64,000 nucleotides of DNA, taken from positions 3,677,585 to 3,741,584 of the forward strand of contig CM062383.1 of NCBI GenBank assembly GCA_031310005.1. The letters are read 5' to 3'. Source of the stretch: Dactylellina haptotyla (Eukaryota > Ascomycota > Orbiliomycetes > Orbiliales > Orbiliaceae). The stretch's first letter is position 1, and each line of letters begins with the position of its first letter. A program made the translations under genes and the position numbers. Positions 34,917-45,606 of the stretch are shown one piece after another. The notes beneath the pieces were generated by a model, which did no database searches, had not been told where the DNA came from, and saw only the letters and a program-made list of their open reading frames with translations.

Positions 34917-37330
34917 CCTGTTCGCCTACACGTGATTGATTTTAAGCCATGGAGCATCCATATTGAGATAACGGCGAGAATCGGCGACAGTTGACGGGTG
35001 AACCTTGGAAAAGCTTGACGTATGGGAGGTATATCTTGCATTGACGGGTGGCGATCAGGATCCACGATTTAGAATACTGTTCGATATCTCCGTCCTGTCT
35101 AGCGTCGGTGATCTTTGCTTGGGCAATGACTTGGAGCTACTGTCGTGGTGACTCTAACAAAAACCCCAAGGCGTTAGGACTATATTTGCTATATTAATTT
35201 TATATTACTGTTGGACTTTGAGATAGTGAGGTGGATTTGGAGATATGAGACACCTGGTTTGTATTAGCAGCTTTCATTCCTGGCGTTTAGCAGGCTCAGA
35301 AGAGAATATTTTCCCGAGGTAAGGCAGAGCTCAACAGCCCCATTTTAGTAAAGTACGTTCGATGACACAAAAATCGTATCAAAAGTTGTTGTGGAGTAGT
35401 TTAAGATCGATATTATCACGGGGCTTTCGATACAGATACTACGTGGTGTTTAACTTATTATAAGTGTTGCATTAGAAATTTTCGGAGCCAAGGGTCTTTA
35501 AGAAGCCAAGTTATTAGATTTAGCAACCTAATCTATTCCACTCTAGTGTACTAATGAGTGTATACAATGACGAGCTAAAAATCTATATACATATCACGTG
35601 ATTAATCGAGACCATCAAAGGTAATATTTACCATTACAGAACAAACGCTACAGACAGGAAACACAAGACTACATGTGTCTAATCAAAGCATCTAACACTT
35701 GCAACTAGTATAGGTTTGTTTAGACCAACTCCCTCGATCACCAATTAAGTTCTATCTCAACAACCCAGTCTCGAACTAAATCGAGCGACCTATTGGTCTA
35801 ATATTCATTATATTTTTTTTTGACCTCGAACATATGCCAGCTTTAAAAGAGGCTTAACAAGCTAGCTCTCAATTCTAAACTCCATATGCCTGATAGGCCT
35901 GGTCTCGATTCCAGACTGTCTGATAGGCCCATATATCCGTTTCTAAATTGTGAACCAAAGACAATAGCCGAATTTATTCCACGAACCGCTAGTTTCGGGC
36001 TTTTTACTGCAGATTTAAATCTCTTTTGCTTACATCTATGTTTCACGAGAAACGCGATTCTTAAAATATAAGAGATGCAAGTATCCTGGAGCCACCCAGC
36101 GTGTCCACAGGAAATTTGATTTAAAGTTGGAGAGATAGATTCAGTTGGGACTATCCCTTTCATTCGAAGCCCGCTAAAGACGTAAGTCGATTCCAATAAT
36201 GCTCCGCCCGTATCATTATTTACCCGAACCCCCAAATTTCCATGCTCACATTAGTTACCCTCGCTGTTGGCATCTAGCTCGAATGCAGTAGTAGAAGAGA
36301 GCAAGCATCCGCCAAGCCGGTTGCTGAGCTATATCATTGGTCTGGATGGATTCGCCCATCCTAAAGCTTCAGGATAATCGATGTTCGTCACACGAAAAAA
36401 GGTTGGCTCGTGGCGCCTGCAAATGGATTTGAATACCTTGTTCCAGGATTTTGAACGCGTATTATTACGTATTGCTGCCAAGTAAATCTGCCAAAAGTAT
36501 AACTTTGTGCGACCTGTCATGTGGACGCGAGAGAGGACCGCTATCCGAACTGTTGAAGTCTGCGAGCGTCGGATGTTTCGTTCGCAACCCGGTTCCTGGT
36601 GCCTACAGTGGAGGTGGAATAAGCATGTTCGTGTTGTCGCAAGCTTGCGTTTCCTGCACCCTCGGCCCCGACAAAGCGTTTCCTGCAGTGGTCCCAGAAT
36701 TTCGAGTTTCAATTTTAAGCCTTTCGAGACCAAACGACAAATCGTTTGTGTAGAAGCATCGGCGAGTCCCGTATGGCTTTTGCTAAGTAGACAACACGAG
36801 CACCCCCCGGGCCTAGGAGATGTTCCTTCCGAAAGATGGGTTCGAAGAGCATGCCGTTGCGAATATCCTCCTCAAGCTTTGAGTATCTCCGTCACACAGC
36901 CACTCAAGGATGAGGCGGTGCACAACGCACGCTTGAATGGCAGACTCATCATGTGTTGATAGAGGGCTGGGAGGGCTTTTTGAAGTTGAGCGCAAACCAA
37001 CTGGTACCGAGTATACCAGGAGCCAGCTCAGCACGAAGTTTTGAGGGCTGGGGGTTGCAATTGCATTGATTGGCAGTCACTGTGATGATGAATATCTTTA
37101 TGATCAGATTTTGCTGCAATACCAGACACCAGACTGTGCATCTTCTAGGCCTCCGTTCACATTTTGTAATCGTAAGATTCGTCATGCAAGTAGCTACTCA
37201 GTTCTCTGACCAGTCGAATATTTTGAAGACGAAAGAATAGTCTAATATCTACATTACTACTTGAGTACTGAATTTTATTGTTTTAAACCAATTTGGAGTT
37301 TAAATCAAGCACAAGGCTACAATCAAGCGG

Positions 37331-37356
37331 CGACCAACTAAGTAGCTAGTTGGTCG
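37331..37356. repeat. Perfect inverted repeat, 10-bp arms
   Basis: CGACCAACTA, a 6-bp spacer AGTAGC, then TAGTTGGTCG. It lies about 200 bp beyond the stop of the methyltransferase gene (which ends at 37553 on the minus strand), so it could be a 3' hairpin or a dyad-symmetric protein site. Function unknown. Confidence 0.7.
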
Positions 37357-37552
37357 AAAAACGAAAGTTCACTTGAGCTCAGAATATTAGTAGAATGTGA
37401 ACGACAACAATCTAGCTTGCGAGGCGACTAGAAAGTACTCAAGTAGGTAGGTACTTCGGTAGGTAGGAGACAAAGAATTTTATTCGAAACCCTACCAGTG
37501 CACCCTAAAACTTTAGCGGCTTTGGAGATAGTATTCCCCGGCCTATATATAA

Positions 37553-38491
37553 CTATATTCTTGTTATACAAAAGTCTAACCATACTCTATCACTAGATTC
37601 TACTGGTTGAATCGATGCTATGAATTCTGGTTCAATCGGAAGTAACGTGGCCCGAACATCGAATGATGTATTTAAAGCGTCACTAACTTTGCCCCAAAGC
37701 TCCCTCCATGTATCTAAATCGTGTCGAAAAACATCTTTGCCAAGTGCCTGATATAAGCCTGGAGTCCGACAACCCATTTGTCTTCCTACAATCATCGAAC
37801 CTTTTTCTTTTGCCAAAATCTTGACTATGTTGATTGCCGCCTCAAGCTCTTGCTCTGGTGGAAATAGGTGCAGGAAGCCCCGGATATGGATGACACTTAT
37901 CTGCCCTTTGAGGTCTTGGAATCGACTAAGGTCTGGCGCTTCGCTTGAAATAGGCTCAAAGGATGAAAGATCAAAGATATCACCCTTGAAAAATGGCGAC
38001 TTTATGGTCCCTTTGTCTTTGAAAAGCTCATAACCAAGTTCGATGAAACCAAGGTGGAGATCAGCTCCATATAAATTCTCACTAGGTACACCGCTATGAA
38101 TTAGAGCACGAAGCTCTTGTCCAAAGCAACATCCCAAGTCGAGAAACTTCCCACCTGCTTTAAGTTTAATCAAAATAGTGTTGTATTCAGGAGATTCAAC
38201 TAGACCGAAGAATAAAAACCCAAAATTTCCAATACAAGGATAAGGGTAAACTTCCCAAGCTTTATCCCTCTAGGGTATCCGAATAAAATCAAAATAGTTA
38301 GATATAAAAACTGCATTATTGGTGTACCCAAGGTAACTCACCAGTTGAATTATATGGTTTTTTGCCTCCTCAGCTGAGAGAGAACAATAATCTTGAAAAA
38401 TTTCCTTGGCAAATGAAGGAAGTGAAAACTCCGTACTAGGAATGAACCAAGTCCTTGCTTTGTCGTCGAGATGGTCTGGAGTTCCGAGCAT
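37553..38491 (-). CDS. SAM methyltransferase of the meroterpenoid-cluster type
   Basis: Two exons on the minus strand, 38491-38342 and 38269-37553, giving 288 residues. The frame reaches 38515 but begins there with TTG; the ATG at 38491 (MLGTPDHLDDKARTW) gives the family length. The intron (72 bp, GTGAGT to CCCTAG) joins NHIIQL to RDKAWEVYPYPCIGNFGFL, exactly the conserved stretch of this family. Motif I is KFLDLGCCFGQELR at about residues 91-104, followed by LYGADLHLGFIELGYELF, a GDIFDLSSF strand, ISVIHIRGFLHLF and MIVGRQMG. Fungal proteins of this family include methyltransferases of meroterpenoid pathways (Trt5/AusD type), which form methyl esters. That role is inferred by similarity recalled, not by search. 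Intact by reading. Confidence 0.88.
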
Positions 38492-40270
38492 GTTTTGTCT
38501 CTTCTTCGATGCCAAATTAATTTCTTCAGTTTACGAGGTGGTTGATGTTCAAAAATTTAGGCTGTTGACAACACAAGTCCAGTGGGGAAGGAAGATCGGT
38601 GGTGCTCAAGCCTCCTTTTAAAATCAGTTTTTCGCAATTTGATCTTCCATGTTTTTTATCCTTTATTTTTTCTCTTCATTTATCCTTGAAGCCGTCCATA
38701 AATTTGGAAGCTAGTTACTTGGATGCGTGCTCAATTCTCTTGAAAATACTTACTAGAGGCTTCTTCGAGAGTTTGCCACCTAGGACACCTAAGATTTGTT
38801 TGTGGAGTAAGGACGGAAAGGAGAGCTCGCGCTCGTTTCCCGCATTTCCTGCAAACCAGAGCATTGGCCAGGGTAAAGTGATCTCCGCTTCCCAAATGTA
38901 CACTGATGGCTTGCTCGCTCGAGCCACTAGATTCCTGAGTATATGCTGCGGGCGCGCTTCCCGCTCAAATAATAACAATTAATTTATTTTTTTTGCGCCT
39001 TTTTGTTAGAGAGCAAATGCATACTCCTAGGCTTATCGAAAGTTCGACAGCGTCAAGAAATATATTTTCACAATCGCCTTCATGAGGTCACCTCTATTAA
39101 ACCCATTAGGGTTCAAAAAATATGGAGCAAAGGGCAGGATTTCTGGGTGCGCAGGCCGTTAGGGATCCTGGGTGTTAACATTCCCAGGATTTTTTGACTG
39201 GTGGTTATCGGGTCAGTATCGCAAATTTATCACAAAGTTGTTCCGACTTCCTTGTTTGTAACTATGCTTTCGGCCACCCTGCATTCACATATGTAAATGC
39301 AAGAAAAAACCTTAAACCAAAACATAGACTATCATATCTGGTTAGATGTAGTCCACTAGGAAGGGCTTTATGTGCAGAAGGTTTCACTTGAGGGGGCGCT
39401 CTTGCCACTGCCAGCAAATCCTTGACCCTTCGATAGATACCAGCCGCAGAAACGCGATACCGAATTGGAATTGTAATCACTTTCTCGATCCAAGAGTTAT
39501 TACTATCGCCAAAGTTCTCAGATTCTCGATTTGGTGGGAGATATCCAAGAAATTAAGGAAACGCCTATCGAATAATTCAAACCAGCTCTGTTCCGAGTTT
39601 GAATCAGAAATAAGTCGTAAGAGACGCCTTTTTAGGTAATATCTAAGAGAAGTGTCCTATCTTGTATTTGAAATCTATTATCGCTTTCGCCTTTTAAGAA
39701 TAATCGATATTCGGTAGCTAGGTCTTCGGCGAATCGCAAGATTATACAAAAGAAGAAGAAAAGACAGATATAGCGAGAATTCAGAAGCCATCTCAATGGA
39801 TTGTGCGGAGTGGGACTCTTGTAGCGTGAGCATTTCGATTACAAGCGGAATAGTTATGTCTGTATTGTGCGGAGTGCTCTTTTTTTCTGTGGCTTGCATA
39901 GCTGATATTAGTCGGCACCAATCATGTTGCTCAGTCTTCCCTCCCACCTTTTCGAGATGGATACAGTCTCTCTTGCCACTATTCGCCGGTTTCTAACCCG
40001 TAGGGGATAGTAAAATAATGAATTTTGGGTTGAACGATCGAAAGGACTGTAACAATAATAAAGGCAAAACTATTTTAGTTTATAAGAACAGTGTCTGCGC
40101 CTGTGCGCGCTCCCACCAGCTTTGACTGCACTAGCTCTCAGAAAAAGGATATTTAAGCTCGCACTTCCTCTATCATCCAATCTTTATGGGCCAGTTTTTA
40201 CAGGAAACAATTGGGAACTCCAGAATTGTATTTTAAGACCCCTTACAAAATCGCGGATTTTCTTTTCAGA
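38492..40270. other. Intergenic, no gene recognised
   Basis: 1.8 kb. Short frames on both strands (38599-38982, 39194-39480, 39678-39996) without motifs. The last 200 bp should be the promoter of the Dal5-like gene. Confidence 0.5.
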
Positions 40271-41553
40271 ATGTCTTCAACAGAGAAGACTTTTAATCCT
40301 GTCACCGAGAAGGTGGAGATATCGAGTATTCCAGATGTTGAATACACTACGGAAGAAAAGGCGAGAATATTGTGGAGAATAGACGTTCGTCTGATCAGCA
40401 TGGCTAGTCTTCTCTTTTGCTTTTCTGCTATCGATAAAAGTAATACTGGTTTTGCAGCAGTTGCCGGGTAAGTCGTGTATCCCAAATATGTGTTGAACCT
40501 AAGCCTAACATATGGAACAGTTTAACAAAAGACCTGGGCATGAACGTCAAGAATAATGCCTATGTGAGTTTTTCAGTAGCGATGGCTCCGGGAACGGAGA
40601 TCGTGGTTCAGTAAAGAGGGGAATTTAGTAATACTAACATCGTGTATGTACAGTCTCTTTCCGCTTTTCTATTCTTCGTTACATACATCATCTTTGAGCC
40701 TCCCGCAATTATAGCCTGTCGCGTTGTCGGACCTCGCTTGTTTCTCCCATCGCTGGTATTCTTATGGGGGATTGTAACTCTTGGTATGGGGTTCACTCAG
40801 CGCTGGGAACAATTCGTAGGATTGCGTATCCTTCTTGGTGTCTTTGAGGTAATCTATCTTTGCGACTTTGGATTCGCCACACCTGCTCACTCTCGATGAC
40901 CAGGGCGCATATTACCCGGGAATCGCCTACCTGCTGAGCACATGGTACACCCGATGTAAGGTTCCTCTGGTCTTATTGGTGAAATTAAGAATGTATGCTG
41001 ATATTTTGCGGCGGTAGTCGAGATGGGAAAGCGATATGCTATCTTTTTAGTCATCGGGTTTGTTGTTAACGCCTTCGCTGTAAGTCCGCTTTGGCTTCGC
41101 CGTATAACTATGAAAGATCTTCGAGGCCAGGTGAATCTGATATAGTGCCATAGGGTATTTTGGCCTATGGTCTGACGGAAATGAAGGGCCTTGCTGGACT
41201 ATCTGGATGGGTAAGTAATAACCAAAATCCTGCTTCTATAGTAACATGAGCTAAGACCTTATCAGAGGTGGATATTTATCATAGAAGGAATTCTGACCTG
41301 CGTTGCCGCTGCGATCGGCTTCGTATTTCTCGTTCCTTTTCCGGACCATAAGAATGCGTATAAAACTTGGGGATTTCTCAACCGATCTGAGCTGAGCTAT
41401 GTTACTCGAAAGATTAATGAAGATAGAGGGGATGTCGAGATTGAAGAGTTCTGTAACAAAGGCCCAAAGAGAAGAATTACAAACAGAAGTCGAAGCAGCA
41501 GAAGGATCACTACACATGATAATTGGCAAAATATAAGTATTATTATGGATTAA
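40271..41553 (+). pseudogene. Dal5-like MFS transporter, truncated by an LTR insertion
   Basis: Seven exons: 40271-40467, 40521-40563, 40654-40848, 40904-40955, 41018-41079, 41154-41210 and 41266 onwards, all GT-AG and in phase. They encode DVRLISMASLLFCFSAIDKS, GLTKDLGMNVKNNAY, FFVTYIIFEPPA, GLRILLGVFEGAYYPGIAYL, FEMGKRYAIFLV and RWIFIIEGILTCVAAAIGF, which is the first half of an anion:cation symporter (allantoate permease Dal5 type, normally about 500 residues and 12 spans). Host coding ends at 41,451 after EIEEF, 264 residues in. The frame then runs 33 codons into an LTR to a stop at 41,551. The second half is absent from the window. The many small introns are usual for this family. The kept part has no stops, so the break is likely recent on the gene's side. 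Confidence 0.88.
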
Positions 41554-42853
41554 AGAATAATATAAAATTAAATAAAAAAAATAAATGTTCTTTTTATAAA
41601 TTATTTTTATATTCCTTTTATAAATTATTTTTATATTTTTTTTATAAATTATTTTTATGTTTTTTTTTGTTACACTTCGTACGCTACCCAATGTGACGGT
41701 ATGAATATGCAATAATATGATATGTAAAACTCTCTCTCTACCTAGGATACCTAGGTTTTTTAGTAAGAAGTATATATATAATTATAAGATATCGAAGATA
41801 GCTCACCTAAAGTATGTAATAATAATAAAGTAGGGATAATTAGATATATTAAATTATATTTAAATTAATTAATAAAGATAGAAACATTTCATCAATTCTA
41901 ATAATAGTTTTATATATATAAATATTATAAAATATCTTTCTAAAAAGTTTGTTCTTCTCATATACTTGCATAAATAAAATATACAAATAAACAAGCTTTT
42001 TAAAATTCTTATATTATTTATTTAAATTAAAAAATAAGCGAGCGAATATTTATATTATACCATAATATAATATATTAAACAAGTATATAGGCTTTACAGG
42101 CAAATATATTAAAAATAATATATATTTATGAATATAAAGTATAGCAGTAGAAATTAGAATAGTGTAGCGCAAAGCAAGGTATAGGTATTTGTACTGTCAA
42201 GACTCGTGGTCTGTGACATTTTTATAAATTATTTTTATATTTTTTTTATAAATTATTTCTATATTTTTTTTATAAGTTATTTTTATATTTCTTTTAATTA
42301 TTTATATTTGTATAATTATTATAATATATATTTAAAAAATTAAACAATAATTTAAATATTAATTTAAATATATATATATGTAAAAATTTAATAAAACCAA
42401 ATAATATTTTATTTATTACCTTATTATTCTATGTTTATTGTATTAATTTTTATATTTTATTATTTTATAATTTTAATAATTTAATATTATAAAATATTTA
42501 CTAGAATAAAAAAAGATATATTAGGAAAATTTTTTAAAATAATTAAATTAATTGTTATTTTAAAGTTTACTTTTAAATAAATAAAGGTGCTGTTTATCAT
42601 TTTTAATTAAATAAAAATAATTAATATATTTTTAATAATATTTATTGATAAAATTAAATTTTTTAATTTAAATATTTTTAATAAAATTAAACTTTATTAA
42701 TTTACAAATTTCTTTGGTATTCTTAATAATAAATTTAAAAAAGAAAAAATTAAATTTAATATTTATTAAAAATAAATATTATATATAATCAATCTCTTAT
42801 AAGGTAATTTTTAAGAATTTATATTTAATAAATATAATAAAAATAATAATTAT
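41452..42853 (+). mobile_element. Family 2 LTR retrotransposon fragment: 5' LTR and leader
   Basis: The LTR starts with TGTAACAAAG at 41,452, matching the start of the second copy at 60,684 (TGTAATAAAG), and ends near 42,462; it is interrupted by a solo family 1 LTR (41,668-42,218). The following 390 bp (42,463-42,853) match 61,170-61,567, the leader after the other plus-strand family 2 LTR, so this was the 5' end of an element. It is cut at 42,854 by the next family 1 element. The first 100 bp keep fairly normal composition, then AT exceeds 85% by eye. Confidence 0.75.
41668..42218. mobile_element. Solo family 1 LTR (551 bp)
   Basis: Runs from TGTTACACTTCG to GGTCTGTGACA, with TG...CA ends. 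It lies inside the minisatellite part of the family 2 LTR and is flanked by T-runs on both sides that allow a TTTTT target duplication. It is the best preserved LTR in the window: it keeps several G/C positions (TGTCAAGACTCGTGG near the end) that are lost in the other copies. Confidence 0.85.
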
Positions 42854-42854
42854 T

Positions 42855-43363
42855 TGTTACACTTCGTACGCTACCTAATGTAACGGTATAAATATACAAT
42901 ACTAAGATATGTAAAACTCTCTCTTTACCTAGGATACCTAAGTCTTTTAGTAAGAAGTATATATAAAATTATAAAATATTAAAGATAGTTTGTTTAAAAT
43001 ATATAATAATAATAGAATAAAGGTAATTAGATATATTAAATTATATTTAAATTAATTGATAAAGATAGAAATACTTTATTAATTCTAAGGATAATCTTAT
43101 ATATAAGAATAGTTTAATACATTTATAGTAGATTGTAGATCATAGTAAATTGTGGTTTATAATTTATAATCTATAGTAAGCAATAATTTATAAAATATAT
43201 TATACTATAGTTTAAAATATTAAATAAGTAGGTAGGCTTTGTAATTAAATATATTAAAAATAATATATATTTATAAATATAAAGTGTGGTAGTAGAAATT
43301 AGAATAATATAGTATAAAATAAGGTATAAATATTTATATTATTAAGATTTATAATTTATAATA
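42855..43363 (-). repeat. Family 1 LTR, short (509-bp) subtype
   Basis: Starts TGTTACACTTCGTACG and ends in a mutated form of the conserved end. The middle differs from the 550-bp subtype: it carries a segment near 43,110-43,200 shared only with the LTR at 56,341. Confidence 0.8.
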
Positions 43364-45056
43364 TTATTCTTTTTTTTTAGAATAAGCTTCTATATAGATA
43401 ATATTTTTATAAAGTTTAAGATTTTATATAGATGATAATAATTAGGTATAGGATAATAATATACTATTATTATTTTTATATAGAATTTAATTTTTATATA
43501 TTATAGGTTTTATATTAAAATTAGGTCTATATAGAATAATAATTTATATTATAGTATAGAGTTTGTTTCGAAATAAATACTTATATAATTATATATATAT
43601 AAAAATATAATAATTAAATTAAAATAATAAAATAAAATTTAAATTATAAAATATTTTTATAAATATAAATAATTAATACATTTATAAGTAATTAATACAT
43701 TTTTGAAAATAATAATATTAGTGGATTATTATATAAAATTATTAATTAAGTAATATTAAAATTAGGCTTGCTATATTGAAATATAAGGAAAAAAGTTTTA
43801 GATAGTTTATAAATTTTATAAAAAATATAATTTTTTTTATATAGTAGAATTTTTAGTAAAAGGTGTTTTAACTATATTTGTTGTAATTATAATTATATTT
43901 AGGAAGTAATTAGTAAATTTTTATAATTTTTATATTATTAATAAAGTTAATTATCTTATAGTAAATTATATTTTTTGATAATTAAATTAAAAATAGGTGG
44001 AATTGTGTAAGATAGAAAACATTTAAATTTTATTATTTATTAAAGTAATTTAAATTTAGATAAAAATAATATATTTGCAAAAAAAGGTGGATTTAATAAA
44101 TAAAAAAATAAAATTAGCTTTTAAAAAGAAAGAATCTACTATTAAAAAATAAAAAAATTTTAAATAGTTTTAAGAATTAGATCTAAAGTTATTATTAAAT
44201 AATATTAATTTTTAATAACTTTTAAATAGTAATATTACTTTTTTTAAATAGGAGGTCAAATAGATATAATATATAAATTAAATTTCTTAAGTATAATTAA
44301 TTTAAAAAAATTTTAAATTTTCCTTATTTAATTATACCTAAGTATATTAAATATTATATAGTTTTTTTAGGTCTTCCTTTGGATCGCTTATTTAAAAATT
44401 CTAATATTTTTTTTTAAAAATAATTTTAAATTAGTTTTAAGAAGATATTATCTTCTAATTTTTATAAATCATTCTATAGTTTGTAAGATAGTAATTATCT
44501 AATTAAATATTTATTATTTTTATTAAATTTATTAAGTATTTTTATAATTTTATATTTTATATAATTTTCATATTCTAATTCTTTATTTTCTAAATCTTTT
44601 TTTAATTTTAAAAAAATTAATTCTAAAAATAAAATATAAAAAAATTAATAAATTTTAGTAGATTTTAGAATTTTAAATTTAAAAATATTATTATTGAATT
44701 TTTTAATAATAGTAAAAGGTTTATATTTTTAATAATCCAATTTTTTATTTTATTATTTTTTTTATTTAATATATTTAATAAATAAATATATTTTATCTCC
44801 TTTCTTTAAAAAAAATACTTTTATATATTATTAATTATAATAATATAATATATATTCTATTATAAACTAAAAATCTTTTTACAAATTATTATAAAAATTC
44901 TTCATATTTTTTATATATTTTTTTATTTTTAAAATAACTTCCTTAAATTTTATAAAAAATAATATTATAATAAGATTCTATTTTCTAAATACTTTATAAA
45001 ATATATACTTAATAAATAAGTATTTAAATATATTATAAATAAATTTAAAATATAAT

Positions 45057-45606
45057 TGTTACACTTCGTACGCTACCCAATGTAACAGTACAAATATGCA
45101 ATACTAAAATATATAAAACTCTTTCTCTACCTAAGATACCTAAATCTCTTAATAAGAAGTATATATAAAATTATAAAATATTAAAAATAGCTTGTTTAGA
45201 GTGTATAATAATAATAGAGTAAAAATAATTAGATATATTAAATTATATTTAAATTAATTAATAAAAATAAAAATATTTTATTAGTTTTAATAATAATCTT
45301 ATATATATAAATATTATAGAATATTTTTTAAAAAATTCATTCTTTTTATATGTTTATATAAATAAGATATATAAGTAGATAAGTTTTTTAAAGTTTTCGT
45401 ATTACTCATCTAAACCAAAAAACGAATAAATAAATATTTATATTATATTATAATATAATATATTAAATAAGTATATAAACTTTACAAATAAATATATTAG
45501 GAGTAATATATATTTATAAATATAGAGTATAATAGTAAAATTTAGAATAGTATAGTATAAAATAAAATATAAATATTTATATTATTAAAATTTGTAATTT
45601 ATAATA
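45057..45606 (-). repeat. 3' LTR of the nested family 1 element
   Basis: 550 bp, TGTTACACTTCG start; long subtype shared with 41,668 and 53,150. Confidence 0.85.

Larger units (their letters stand above)
34859..37552. other. Long intergenic region, no gene recognised
   Basis: 2.7 kb. Frames at 35843-36235 minus, 36329-36733 minus and 36451-36959 plus overlap each other and have no clear domain. A CACGTG box occurs near 35,597. A perfect inverted repeat lies at 37,331-37,356. Confidence 0.45.

Noticed and set aside
36329-36753. Overlapping frames with a Cys/His pattern (HCRHQEPGCERNI) suggestive of a zinc finger relic
   Set aside because: Spacing does not fit a C2H2 finger, the opposite strand is also open, and no flanking domain is visible.
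1-41451. tRNA or rRNA genes
   Set aside because: I looked for the T-loop pattern GGTTCRANYCC with a matching acceptor stem and found none; a covariance-model search would be decisive.
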